Assembly: GCF_000429445.1 (NCBI RefSeq)
Contig: NZ_AUBW01000025.1
Span: 1 to 64,000, forward strand
DNA length: 64,000 bases
Source: Algoriphagus terrigena DSM 22685
GTDB taxonomy: Bacteria; Bacteroidota; Bacteroidia; Cytophagales; Cyclobacteriaceae
Reading direction: 5' to 3'
The translations under genes and the position numbers were made by a program. Shown one piece after another: positions 52,061 through 60,267 of the stretch (position 1 is the first letter of the stretch; each line of letters starts with the position of its first letter). Under the pieces are notes generated by a model, which saw nothing but the letters and a program-made list of their open reading frames with translations, had not been told where the DNA came from and did not search any database.

Positions 52061-53433
52061 AGCTGCAAAACAAGATCGTCTACATCTTGCTCACGGCTTT
52101 TCTGGGCTATACGCTGTTGTTTAGCGGGTTTATATACTATTCCATTTCCCGATTTTCTTTTGCTGATTTTTACAAAAGACTGGAAATCCGGGCGATTACG
52201 ACCGCAAAGATTGAGTTAGAGGGACAGGGAGATAGCAATGTCGTGCAGCAGCTCCGCCAGGAATATCTGGAGACACTTCCAAACGAAGATCACCTGATCC
52301 TGGAAGACATCAACCCGGAAAACGTGCTCTCTGACGCCCGTTTGAGCAGTTATTCAGATTCCTTTCTACGAAATATCCTGGCAGATAGCATCGCCACCTA
52401 CAAGGATCAGGACACGTTCTACTACGGTACCCTGTACGAGACACCCGATCAAAGGGAACATTTGGTGATCATCTCCGCCGAAAACTACTTTTCCGCACAC
52501 CATCTCGCGTATCTCCGCAACTTGATCTTGACCTCGCTGGGGATTGCGGCCTTGCTCATCGTGTTGTTTTCAATCATGTTTTCGAGGAAGATTATCGAGC
52601 CGATTCAAAACATCATCAAAAAGACGAGGAAAATCGGCTTTGAAAACCTTCATCTGCGCTTGGAAGTGCCCAGCAGCAATGACTCCATCCGCGAGCTCAC
52701 CCAGACGTTTAACGACATGCTAAACCGGCTGGAGACCTCTTTTGAGACACAGAAAAACTTCATCAGCAACGCGTCCCACGAGCTGAATACACCGCTGACG
52801 TCCATCATCGGCGAGGCCGATGTCACGCTGTCCAAACTGAGAGAGCCGCTCGAATACATCGAATCCATCAATGCGATGCTGGACGAGGCGGAAAAACTTC
52901 AGAAGAAAACCCAGGCTTTGCTGCTGCTCGCGCAGACAGGATTTGATGGGAAGCGGCAGAAGTTTGACAAAGTGCGGATGGATCAGCTGGTGCTGGATGT
53001 AAAAGAGACGGTGGAAAAGATCCAGACCAATTGCAAGATTGTCTTGGATTTCAGTCTGCTTCCGGATAACCCTCTTTTGCTCAAGGTCTTGGGGAACGAG
53101 CAGCTGCTCCATTTGGCCGTCTCCAACATTGTCCTGAATGCTTGTAAATACTCCAACGGCCAGCCGGTAAACATCGCCCTTGGGGTGGTTGATAGCCAGA
53201 TCCTGGTGATAGTCAAGGACAGCGGGATCGGCATTCCTCCCACTGAGAAGGAATATATTTTTGACCCGTACTTCAGGGCTTCCAACACGAAGAATTACGA
53301 AGGATACGGGATTGGATTGCCGCTCGCCCGAAACATCATCCGGATCCACGACGGAGAGTTGAGGATTTCCTCTGTGCTCAATGAGGGGACCACCGTCGAG
53401 ATACATTTGCCGAGGGGGAATTTCGTTCTCTAA
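52057..53433 (+). CDS. HAMP-containing sensor histidine kinase
   Basis: A 458-residue membrane histidine kinase. Membrane helices at about 8-30 and 155-176 enclose a periplasmic sensor of about 125 residues with no family I recognise. A HAMP linker (about 177-230) leads to HisKA with His241 in ASHELNTPL, then HATPase with 'NIVLNACKYS', 'DSGIGIP' and 'GYGIGLPL'. It overlaps its response regulator gene by four bases and is the obvious cognate kinase. Its stop codon overlaps the first CTAAT repeat of the downstream promoter region. Confidence 0.95.
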   Translation: MKLQNKIVYILLTAFLGYTLLFSGFIYYSISRFSFADFYKRLEIRAITTAKIELEGQGDSNVVQQLRQEYLETLPNEDHLILEDINPENVLSDARLSSYSDSFLRNILADSIATYKDQDTFYYGTLYETPDQREHLVIISAENYFSAHHLAYLRNLILTSLGIAALLIVLFSIMFSRKIIEPIQNIIKKTRKIGFENLHLRLEVPSSNDSIRELTQTFNDMLNRLETSFETQKNFISNASHELNTPLTSIIGEADVTLSKLREPLEYIESINAMLDEAEKLQKKTQALLLLAQTGFDGKRQKFDKVRMDQLVLDVKETVEKIQTNCKIVLDFSLLPDNPLLLKVLGNEQLLHLAVSNIVLNACKYSNGQPVNIALGVVDSQILVIVKDSGIGIPPTEKEYIFDPYFRASNTKNYEGYGIGLPLARNIIRIHDGELRISSVLNEGTTVEIHLPRGNFVL

Positions 53434-53515
53434 TCGGATTTTAATTTCATCCACAGATTCTAATGACATCCTAATCTGATCCTTAGACTGCTCTAATTAG
53501 CTGCTTCTAGTTTTG
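53430..53515 (+). promoter_or_regulatory. Array of six 11-bp CTAAT-type repeats ending in a -7 box
   Basis: Six consecutive or near-consecutive units read CTAATCGGATT (53430), TTAATTTCATC (53441), CTAATGACATC (53460), CTAATCTGATC (53471), CTTAGACTGCT (53482) and CTAATTAGCTG (53493). The last four are exactly 11 bp apart, and the consensus is about CTAATNNNATC. The array ends 4 bases before TAGTTTTG (53508-53515), a -7 box 30 bases ahead of the usp-like ATG. This is the geometry expected for an OmpR/PhoB-type activator site, and such a regulator is encoded just upstream. Confidence 0.65.
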
Positions 53516-53544
53516 CCCTTGTTAAATCAAAAATAGCAAGGATC

Positions 53545-54060
53545 ATGGCACGAACAGTATTAATTCCAACCGACTTCACGGTAAATTCTCTCAACATTGC
53601 CAAAGTCGCGCTTCAGAAAAGTTATCAGGACGAGGAGAAGATCCACTTGATCCTGGTGCACGGCCTGATGGCTTCCACCTCGATTACGGAGCTACTTTTC
53701 TACTCGAAGAGAAATACGCTTTCCAAACTGGAAACGCCTGAATTTCAAGCAAGCTGCAAGCTCCTTCTCGCCAAGTTTGAAGACAAGATTGAGCGTATGA
53801 CGGTAGATATCTTCAGCGGAATCAATCAGTCTGCTTTCGAAAACTACACGTCGGCAAATAACGTGGAGGAAGCTTTTATCCCGGTCAATTACAAACTGAA
53901 GCTCAAAAGCAGTGACAGCTTTGACATGATTCCTTTTTTCCGAAAGAGTAAACTGAACCTTACAGAGGTCAACTGGGAGGATTTTTCCATGCCTGCCAAA
54001 GAACAGCACCAGGACGAGTTGGCGGCAATGTTTTTCACCCACGGGCGGATCGCCCACTGA
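53545..54060 (+). CDS. Universal stress protein-like protein
   Basis: A 171-residue cytoplasmic protein. The start 'RTVLIPTDFTVNSLNIAKVALQ' matches the first strand and helix of UspA-family proteins. The rest is diverged and lacks the usual G-x2-G-x9-G(S/T) ATP-binding motif, so nucleotide binding is doubtful. It is the first gene after the response regulator-kinase pair and is preceded by the 11-bp repeat array, so it is a likely direct target of that system. It ends 17 bases before the next small gene. Confidence 0.6.
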   Translation: MARTVLIPTDFTVNSLNIAKVALQKSYQDEEKIHLILVHGLMASTSITELLFYSKRNTLSKLETPEFQASCKLLLAKFEDKIERMTVDIFSGINQSAFENYTSANNVEEAFIPVNYKLKLKSSDSFDMIPFFRKSKLNLTEVNWEDFSMPAKEQHQDELAAMFFTHGRIAH

Positions 54061-54077
54061 TTTTACCCCGAAAAACC

Positions 54078-54539
54078 ATGAGAGTCAGATTCGTATATCC
54101 GACCGTTTTCGCAGCCGTATTGAGCCTGTATTTCACCCTGCTTTCGCTTCAGCCCGGCCCCGAGTCCAACATCTTGGGGGAGTGGAAGGAAGTGTCTTGG
54201 GAGTATGAAAAAGTAGACAGCATTCCGGATTCTGGTTTTGATTACCATCTCACGGATCATATCAAAAGCCAGCTGGCGGAAAGTCTGATAATCCACGAAG
54301 CGGAGGTTTGGAAGTTTGTGAGCGATGAGAGGCTGGAGATGAGAGGAAAAAGCCCAACGAAATCCCTGCAATGGAAGCTGAAAGGAAGGGGAAATATCCT
54401 CCAGATCCAGGGAGCCAACAGTGCGACGGAACATTATCAAATCCAAGAGCTTAGCTCGGATCGGATGGTTTTGCATTTCAATTTTGATATGCAGGTACGG
54501 GGCATCGTGAAGATGACCTTCGCAAGAATAAACGCATAA
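54078..54539 (+). CDS. Membrane-anchored lipocalin-like protein of unknown function
   Basis: A 153-residue protein with one N-terminal hydrophobic segment (about 6-24; signal anchor or uncleaved signal). The remainder has the strand pattern and 'ILGEWKEVSWEYEK' start typical of lipocalin-like proteins in Bacteroidota, with a strand near 'LQIQGANSATEHYQIQELSSDRMVLHFN'. I do not recognise a specific family. It lies between the Usp-like gene and the YoaK gene with 17- and 6-base gaps, suggesting one operon. Confidence 0.55.
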   Translation: MRVRFVYPTVFAAVLSLYFTLLSLQPGPESNILGEWKEVSWEYEKVDSIPDSGFDYHLTDHIKSQLAESLIIHEAEVWKFVSDERLEMRGKSPTKSLQWKLKGRGNILQIQGANSATEHYQIQELSSDRMVLHFNFDMQVRGIVKMTFARINA

Positions 54540-54545
54540 ACTAAC

Positions 54546-55322
54546 ATGATCAGAAAATACAGAAATAGAACCAATCGGGAAAACATGCAGCTGGGAGCTT
54601 TGACGGCCTTCTCGGCGGGCATGGTGAATGTCATCTCGGTGATCATCTTCTTTGCCTTTACCTCCAACGTAACGGGACACTTCGCCATCCTGGCGCAGGA
54701 AGTCTCCAAAGGCAACTGGTATGAGGCGCTGGTGGTGTTTGGCTGGATCGGACTCTTTTTTCTGGGGAGCTTTACTTCCAATTTTGTCGTGATCAATGTT
54801 GATAAACAGCGGGCCTATCTCGCCCACGCCTTGCCCGTAGTGTTGGAGATTATCTGTCTGTTGATCGTAGGGACATATATCCAGTTTTTTTACAAAGAGA
54901 CACTGCTGGAGACGGAGCTGATGGTAGGCTTGATGTTGTTTGCGATGGGAATTCAAAACGGTCTGACCGCGACCATCTCCAACGGTACTGTGAAGACAAC
55001 CCACCTCACCGGGCTGACGACTGACTTGGGGATTTTGGTGTCGATGTTTTCCAAGAAGGAATACAGGCAAAAGCCAGAGCTGCAGGATAAGATGAGATTG
55101 CTCCTGACGATCATGGTTTCCTACATCGTGGGAGGTGTTTGCGCGGGATATATCTATCTCACGATCGCTTACAATGTGTTTTACATCGTGTGTGTCTTTT
55201 TGCTGATCGTGATCGGATATGATTTCTACCATACCAAAGTGACTACTTATCTGCAGGAGAAAAGACAGCCGTACTATCGCAAGACGATCAAGGATCGTGA
55301 GCCGCAGCTGTCGAATCAGTGA
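54546..55322 (+). CDS. YoaK/DUF1275-family membrane protein
   Basis: A 258-residue membrane protein with about six hydrophobic helices and the DUF1275 pattern 'AGMVNVISVIIFFAFTSNVTGHF' and 'GMQNGLTAT'-like 'GIQNGLTATIS'. The family is uncharacterised; a transport or stress role is often assumed. It begins 6 bases after the lipocalin-like gene and completes the usp-like three-gene set that follows the response regulator-kinase pair. The C-terminal tail is basic and cytoplasmic. Confidence 0.8.
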   Translation: MIRKYRNRTNRENMQLGALTAFSAGMVNVISVIIFFAFTSNVTGHFAILAQEVSKGNWYEALVVFGWIGLFFLGSFTSNFVVINVDKQRAYLAHALPVVLEIICLLIVGTYIQFFYKETLLETELMVGLMLFAMGIQNGLTATISNGTVKTTHLTGLTTDLGILVSMFSKKEYRQKPELQDKMRLLLTIMVSYIVGGVCAGYIYLTIAYNVFYIVCVFLLIVIGYDFYHTKVTTYLQEKRQPYYRKTIKDREPQLSNQ

Positions 55323-55424
55323 CAGGCAGACTCGGAAAAGCGGGTTTTGAGACTTGATACGGATCGGGATTTTCCACCGGAAAAGGGAAGACAAAGTAAA
55401 TAGAAGCTCACTTCAAGCTCAGAT

Positions 55425-56489
55425 CTATTCGATGACCGCGTTGATCTTCTCCCAAAGCGCTTCGTCAAATCCAGAAAGCGCAAAATTGGGGTCCGAGGGA
55501 TTGGATGCCTCTCCCATCCGGATGATCACCAGATTTTTGCTGGGGACGACATAGAGGCGTTGATCTGCCGCGCCCATGGCGGCAAACATTTCCGCCGGGG
55601 CGCTTGGCACCAAAGACCCCGGATACACGGTTTGTGTTTGGGGAATCATAAATTGGCTTTTGCCGTTCAGCCACCACAGGTAGCCATAGGCAGGATTGAG
55701 GTTTTGCGAGGTCGTGATACTTTCGCTGAAAAACGCGGCATCGACTACTTGCTCGCCGTCCCACTTGCCTCCATTCAGCGCAAGCAATCCAAATCTAGCC
55801 ATGCTGCGTGTAGTGCTGTGGTAGATCTTGAAGACGAGTCCAAAGTTCCAGAATCCATCCATTCCGATCTTATCCTTCAGTCGGGAGTTAAAATACGGTT
55901 CAAATTCCTGTCCGCTGGCCGCCGACACCACATCCATGAGTCTTTGAAAGACATTGTGATAGGACCAGCGTGTGCCTGCGTCAGCTAGGTAGGTCAGGTT
56001 GGGTTTGATGATTAACTCATTTTCATCGTTGATGCCCGAGGTCATGGTCAGGAGGTGTCTGGACGTGATCAGGCTTTCTTTCCCGATCGGCTCACTCGTC
56101 CAGCCTGTGCCAAGGTAGTCTGACACCTGAGCGTTGATGTCTAATAAGCCTTCCTGTTGCGCGATTCCTGTGGTAGTCGCTACCAAAGTCTTGCCGGCGC
56201 TGTTCCATTGCCAGGCGTCGCTTGCCGTATGTCCGTCAAAGTACTCTTCCATGACGATCCTGCCATTGACTAGAATCAGAAAGGATTTGGAGTTCTTTTC
56301 TTCCAGAAAATCAAGCAGGGCAGGGACTTGGCTTTCGTTCCATCCCAGATCGGAAAGCGAGGTAGTTTCCCATTCCGAGCCGGTCGCTGGCGGAAAATAC
56401 ATGCTTTGGTCGGGAACACTTTGTTCCTCCGAACTGCAGGCTATGGATGCAAAAAGTAGGAGCGCTAGAAGAAAGTGAGGAGCTTTCAT
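55425..56489 (-). CDS. Serine hydrolase lipoprotein (beta-lactamase class C family)
   Basis: A 354-residue lipoprotein (lipobox IAC, Cys18). SxxK is S97-A-G-K100 in WNSAGKTL, and the YxN element is Y-H-N in 'RWSYHNVFQ' near residue 182. The third motif is less clear than in the paralogue at 43758. The enzyme is membrane-anchored on the outer side and probably acts on esters, peptides or cell-wall precursors. It is convergent with the YoaK gene, and a short spacer separates it from the TPR lipoprotein gene. Confidence 0.85.
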   Translation of the reverse strand: MKAPHFLLALLLFASIACSSEEQSVPDQSMYFPPATGSEWETTSLSDLGWNESQVPALLDFLEEKNSKSFLILVNGRIVMEEYFDGHTASDAWQWNSAGKTLVATTTGIAQQEGLLDINAQVSDYLGTGWTSEPIGKESLITSRHLLTMTSGINDENELIIKPNLTYLADAGTRWSYHNVFQRLMDVVSAASGQEFEPYFNSRLKDKIGMDGFWNFGLVFKIYHSTTRSMARFGLLALNGGKWDGEQVVDAAFFSESITTSQNLNPAYGYLWWLNGKSQFMIPQTQTVYPGSLVPSAPAEMFAAMGAADQRLYVVPSKNLVIIRMGEASNPSDPNFALSGFDEALWEKINAVIE

Positions 56490-56583
56490 GGGATCGAATT
56501 TAGCGTTAAGACTAGTCTGTTTCGAAAAGGTTTAACCGATGCTTTTCATTCGAACGCTGTTTGCAAGTTTGAGAGTTGTTTTC

Positions 56584-57525
56584 CTACTTTTTCCCGAAAA
56601 ACCGGATCAAATCACTTTCTGCTGCGAGGTAGCCAAAGGAGGTAAAGGCCTTTTCCTCAACCAGCGCTTCCATCATTTGCTTTGCCTGGACGGTGTCTCC
56701 ATGGTATAAGTGCCAGTTGGCGACCCCATATCGGACGGCATCATTGGACGGACTGCCAGGGCCAGTTTGAATGAGGGAATCCACGGGAAGCCAACCTTTG
56801 TACAGGCGACACAGATCGGCATAGCTTTGATTTTCGATCACGGTGGAGTCGGCATGGATCGGCTCCAGCAGAGAATCTGCTTTGGCTGGATTGCCCAGTC
56901 GCCGCTGAATCATGTACAGCCAGTGGGTGCTGGACACAATGTTGTCATAGTGATTGCCACTTTCGCGGCAGCGCAAGTAGGCAGTATAGGCTTTGTCATC
57001 CTGATGGGTTAGATAGTAGGCCAGGCCCAAATGGTACCAAATATTCCCGTGAAGGCTGCTCACGGGGATGTTTTGCGCATTCGGCATGCCGTCCGGCTCG
57101 ACTTCATTAGAGGTCCCCTCGATCAACTGAGCGGCTTTTTCAAGATCAGAGATTGCTTCGTCGTACTTCCGAATACTGATGTAGCGGTGTCCGCGATGCC
57201 GATAGAGTCGGGGTTCGTCTGGGAATCTTCGGATGCCTTCCGAGTAGATATCGATGGCTTGGCGGTATTGTCCGAGGTACGCTGTGCGCCGGCCATACCA
57301 GATCAGGGTCTCGACGTCCTCCGGGTTGGCTTCGTAGGTGGCTTTGGCCTCCTCGTATTGGGCGAGCAGTTTTTCGGAAGGGGCCGGGATTTCAAAAGTC
57401 TTGCCGAGCGGTGTGGTGAAGGTGGAGTCGATCAGGGTAAGCTCATCGCTATGATCTTCAATCCCTTTTTTTGAATTGCAGGAGAATGAAAGGGAGATGA
57501 GGAGGAGAAATGAAGGGATTCTCAT
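56584..57525 (-). CDS. Tetratricopeptide-repeat lipoprotein
   Basis: A 313-residue lipoprotein (lipobox FSC, Cys16). The mature chain holds TPR-like helix pairs ('EDVETLIWYGRRTAYLGQYRQAIDIYSEGIRRFP' landmark at about 65-98, 'YRHRGHRYISIRKYDEAISDLEKAAQLI', 'WYHLGLAYYLTHQDDKAYTAYL'). TPR lipoproteins mediate protein contacts in the cell envelope. Its partner is unknown. It lies upstream of the second serine hydrolase with about 95 bases between, and downstream of the PIN toxin gene on the same strand. Confidence 0.8.
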   Translation of the reverse strand: MRIPSFLLLISLSFSCNSKKGIEDHSDELTLIDSTFTTPLGKTFEIPAPSEKLLAQYEEAKATYEANPEDVETLIWYGRRTAYLGQYRQAIDIYSEGIRRFPDEPRLYRHRGHRYISIRKYDEAISDLEKAAQLIEGTSNEVEPDGMPNAQNIPVSSLHGNIWYHLGLAYYLTHQDDKAYTAYLRCRESGNHYDNIVSSTHWLYMIQRRLGNPAKADSLLEPIHADSTVIENQSYADLCRLYKGWLPVDSLIQTGPGSPSNDAVRYGVANWHLYHGDTVQAKQMMEALVEEKAFTSFGYLAAESDLIRFFGKK

Positions 57526-57564
57526 TGAGTATTGTTTTTTGAAAAAACGATTGATGGCTTGAGG

Positions 57565-58008
57565 CTATGTTTTTTTCGAAAGCAACTGATAAAGCTCTTC
57601 TGTTGAGATCGCTTTATTCCAGTTTTTTTTAGTCAATCCTCGGATTAATTTCTTGTCGCCCGTCCAAAGTTTTGCTTTTGCGTGTTCGGCCAAAGCGACG
57701 AATTCTGTATCGTCAATATCTACGTCACAGGTTAGACTTTCCGCTTTTTGAAAAACCTCAGCAGGAATTAGTTTTATGTTAATGAAGCGAATTTTGTGCG
57801 TGATTAGATAAACGACTCGCTCAAGTTCTTCATCAGTATAGCCCGAAAGGCTTTTTATCTTGTCCTTGTGAACTTCAATTTCTTCAAGAAGTTGATGGGT
57901 TGAGTAAAAATTCAATCGGGACTTAGGATGAAGGATAATTCTCCCGATTTTACTGTTGGAATTCAAAATTGCACTAAACACGATATTTGAATCCACAACA
58001 ATTCTCAT
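57565..58008 (-). CDS. PIN-domain ribonuclease toxin (VapC-like)
   Basis: A 147-residue PIN-domain protein. The acidic metal-binding residues are D6 in VVDSN, an acidic cluster at D97-D99-D100 (DVDIDDTEF) and D118 in WTGDKKL. VapC-type toxins cleave tRNA or other RNA when free of their antitoxin. It overlaps the upstream antitoxin-like gene by four bases, the usual order (antitoxin first). Composition is more AT-rich than the neighbours, in line with mobile TA modules. Confidence 0.85.
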   Translation of the reverse strand: MRIVVDSNIVFSAILNSNSKIGRIILHPKSRLNFYSTHQLLEEIEVHKDKIKSLSGYTDEELERVVYLITHKIRFINIKLIPAEVFQKAESLTCDVDIDDTEFVALAEHAKAKLWTGDKKLIRGLTKKNWNKAISTEELYQLLSKKT

Positions 58009-58208
58009 AGGCCTAGCTTGGACTTTGTTTTTTCCCAGCGGCCTCGTTTGATATCGCTCACCAAATTATCCACCTCTTTCTGCGAAGCTTTGGATTTCTT
58101 CGATATTTCCTTGTACTCGATCAAATCCGTCAAATCCTGCAGATCATCCAAATTAACGCTGGAGGAAACCCGAATGATAATTTCATTTTTTGTTCGTTCG
58201 ATTTTCAT
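58005..58208 (-). CDS. Putative antitoxin of the PIN toxin
   Basis: A 67-residue protein encoded directly before, and overlapping by four bases, the PIN toxin. It has a short beta-strand N-terminus ('KIERTKNEIIIRVSSSV'), then a charged helical tail. I do not recognise a named antitoxin family. The role is inferred from position, size and overlap. Confidence 0.6.
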   Translation of the reverse strand: MKIERTKNEIIIRVSSSVNLDDLQDLTDLIEYKEISKKSKASQKEVDNLVSDIKRGRWEKTKSKLGL

Positions 58209-58283
58209 GAAATGAGCTTTTGTTAAATATACAGTATTGGAGCTAAAAGGTTGATCTCGATTTAGATGGGAATTAAATATGCC

Positions 58284-59186
58284 TTACGCTCCCTTCACAT
58301 ACTTCCGCCAATTATGCTCCTCCTTGAATCCCAGAACTTCACGGATCTTGAGATTGGAAAACAGAGCTTCATGTTCTTCCAATTCCCGGGTGATGGGCAC
58401 GCCGGGGAAGAAGCGTTCAGCCAGTTCTTTGCTGGGGATGATCGCTCCGTTGTGATCATTTCCGGCATTGAAGATTTGAAATCCCAGGTCGTCTTTTTGC
58501 AAACACAGGTCCACAATCTGCCCCAGATCACGCGCATCGATGTAGCAGAAGGCATTCCTGCGACGTACTTCGGGGTTTTTGAAATAGGTGGGGAAAAGTG
58601 TGGCGTATTCATGAGGCTCGATCACATTCCCGATCCGAAGGGCATAGATGTCTACTCCCGTCCGCCGCTGAAAAGCCCGGGCCGTCTGCTCATTCACCAC
58701 CTTTGACAAACCATAACTATCCATCGGATCTACGTCGTATTCTTCGTCCAGAGGCAGGGATTTTGGGTCGGTTTGTCCGTCAGAAAAACAGATGCCATAT
58801 GTCGTTTCTGAGGAGGCGATGATCACTTTCTTAATGCCCAGTTTCACTGCAGCCTCGATCACATTGTAGGTGCCGATGGTGTTGACGCGAAACGTTTCAT
58901 TGTCCGGCTTAAGCAAGATCCTGGGCACAGCGGCAAAGTGGACCACCGCATCGAATTTGGGCACGCCGGTTCCGGCCTCCATCTCGTCAAAACCTGCGTA
59001 CATGCTCATCGCATTAAACATCTGTCCCGAATCCGTGATATCTGCATTCAAGTTGTCCACTCCTGGGTAGTCTAGGGGAGTCAAGTCCACATTCATTACC
59101 CGATGACCTTGGTCGAGTAGATAGGGGATGACGTGTTTTCCTGCTTTTCCAGATCCTCCGGTAAAGAAAATGCGTTTTTTGGTCAT
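58284..59186 (-). CDS. NAD(P)-dependent epimerase/dehydratase (extended SDR)
   Basis: A 300-residue extended short-chain dehydrogenase. The cofactor motif is TGGSGKAGKHV (about 8-18), followed by an acidic D at the end of strand 2 (VMNVDLT), 'VVHFAAVP', and the catalytic YxxxK in 'SYGLSKVVNEQ'. The family acts on nucleotide sugars or related carbonyls; substrate unknown. ATG 59186 is chosen because it begins the Rossmann fold; a longer upstream start adds a non-conserved segment. It has a good Bacteroidota promoter. Confidence 0.85.
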   Translation of the reverse strand: MTKKRIFFTGGSGKAGKHVIPYLLDQGHRVMNVDLTPLDYPGVDNLNADITDSGQMFNAMSMYAGFDEMEAGTGVPKFDAVVHFAAVPRILLKPDNETFRVNTIGTYNVIEAAVKLGIKKVIIASSETTYGICFSDGQTDPKSLPLDEEYDVDPMDSYGLSKVVNEQTARAFQRRTGVDIYALRIGNVIEPHEYATLFPTYFKNPEVRRRNAFCYIDARDLGQIVDLCLQKDDLGFQIFNAGNDHNGAIIPSKELAERFFPGVPITRELEEHEALFSNLKIREVLGFKEEHNWRKYVKGA

Positions 59187-59572
59187 GCTTTTTTGAGTTT
59201 TTGGGCGTTCTATTTTTGCTTGGGATCGGGTTTGATTTCCTGTCTCAGCCGATTTGAGCAAAGCTAAACTAACCCATTGCATGCAAGATCTCAGGGAATT
59301 GGTGGAAAATATCAGTTCATGGACGCCACGATTAAAAAGTCAGAAGCTTCTGGATGGAGGGTCTTTGAATGCATTGCCTGCCGTCTATATAAAACCTTGG
59401 ATTGTTCCTGTGATTTGACCGTCGGGAAATATGGCCTTAGGATGACTCTAAACGGGAAAACGACAAGCTTCAAACTTGCTCCGAGCGGTTGTGGCAAGGC
59501 TTTTGGCCTTGGAAATTTTGCCAAATATTATTTGTTTTAACACGAATTCAATTAACCAACCCAACTGCCACA
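59187..59572. other. 386-base spacer between the divergent dehydrogenase and sigma-factor genes
   Basis: The spacer separates the leftward SDR gene from the rightward FecI sigma gene. It contains the SDR promoter (59259-59286). For the sigma gene I found no exact promoter match. A short rightward frame at 59277-59540 has no recognisable similarity and is treated as noncoding. Confidence 0.5.
59259..59286 (-). promoter_or_regulatory. Bacteroidota-type promoter of the epimerase/dehydratase gene
   Basis: On the minus strand: TTG (59286-59284), 17 bases, then TAGCTTTG (59266-59259). This matches TTG-N17 to 23-TAnnTTTG. The leader to the ATG at 59186 would be about 65 bases. Confidence 0.5.
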
Positions 59573-60175
59573 ATGAACCCGAAACTCCAAGTTGAACAGG
59601 AGGAGTCTGTGTATTGGCTTCAGTTGAAAGACGGTGACCGGTCTGCACTGCGATTTTTCTACGATTCCTATGTCGATGAGCTTTTTGGCTTCGGGATGAA
59701 GCTGAGTAGCAGCGAAAATCAGGTCAAGGATGCTATACAGGAGGTTTTTCTAGATCTCTGGAAGTATCATTCGCGGGTGAGTTCGGCCGTGAACGTGAGG
59801 GTCTACCTGTACAAATGCCTGGCAAACCAGATTTTCAAGACCGGAAAAGAGTCCAAAAAGAGCCGAATTGTCCATCAAGATTACGTGGAAGAGAGTACGC
59901 TCCTGGTCGAAAGTGTGGAGTCGACTTTGATTAATCTGCAGGTCGAGGCCCATCTGAAAGTCAGGCTGAGCGAGGCTGTGGACGACCTTCCCAAAAGACA
60001 AAAGGCGGTAATTGACTGTCTCTTCTTTCAGGATTTTTCATACGAGGAGACCGCACAGATCCTGAACATCAATCTCCGCTCGACCTATACCTTGGCGTGG
60101 AAGGCGCTTTCCAATCTGAAACGGCATTTGTCGAAGTCGTCTAGTTTGCTGGTTTTGTGGTGTTTGTTCTTCTGA
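59573..60175 (+). CDS. FecI-like ECF RNA polymerase sigma factor
   Basis: A 200-residue ECF sigma factor. Region 2 is visible as 'FYDSYVDELFGFGMKL...IQEVFLDLWK' (about 27-62) and region 4 as 'LPKRQKAVIDCLFFQDFSYEETAQIL' (about 145-170). It lies 92 bases before a FecR gene and upstream of a SusC-type receptor, the standard trans-envelope signalling cassette of Bacteroidota. When FecR releases it, it should transcribe the receptor operon. ATG 59573 fits the family start; an earlier in-frame ATG lies in unlike sequence. The last residues are unusually hydrophobic. Confidence 0.93.
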   Translation: MNPKLQVEQEESVYWLQLKDGDRSALRFFYDSYVDELFGFGMKLSSSENQVKDAIQEVFLDLWKYHSRVSSAVNVRVYLYKCLANQIFKTGKESKKSRIVHQDYVEESTLLVESVESTLINLQVEAHLKVRLSEAVDDLPKRQKAVIDCLFFQDFSYEETAQILNINLRSTYTLAWKALSNLKRHLSKSSSLLVLWCLFF

Positions 60176-60267
60176 TGGAGGAGTGGATTGTTTTTTTGTT
60201 AAAAAATCTGAAAAAAATACGGATAACTTTTCGCCGAACTGCTCTTCTATAGAGGAAGACAGTAGCT

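Noticed and set aside
54063..55394. 443-codon leftward frame spanning the lipocalin-like and YoaK genes
   Set aside because: It covers two well-formed sense genes and its own translation shows no domain. Long antisense frames arise by codon bias.
59277..59540. 87-codon rightward frame upstream of the FecI gene
   Set aside because: Overlaps the dehydrogenase promoter region, has no recognisable family and no promoter of its own.
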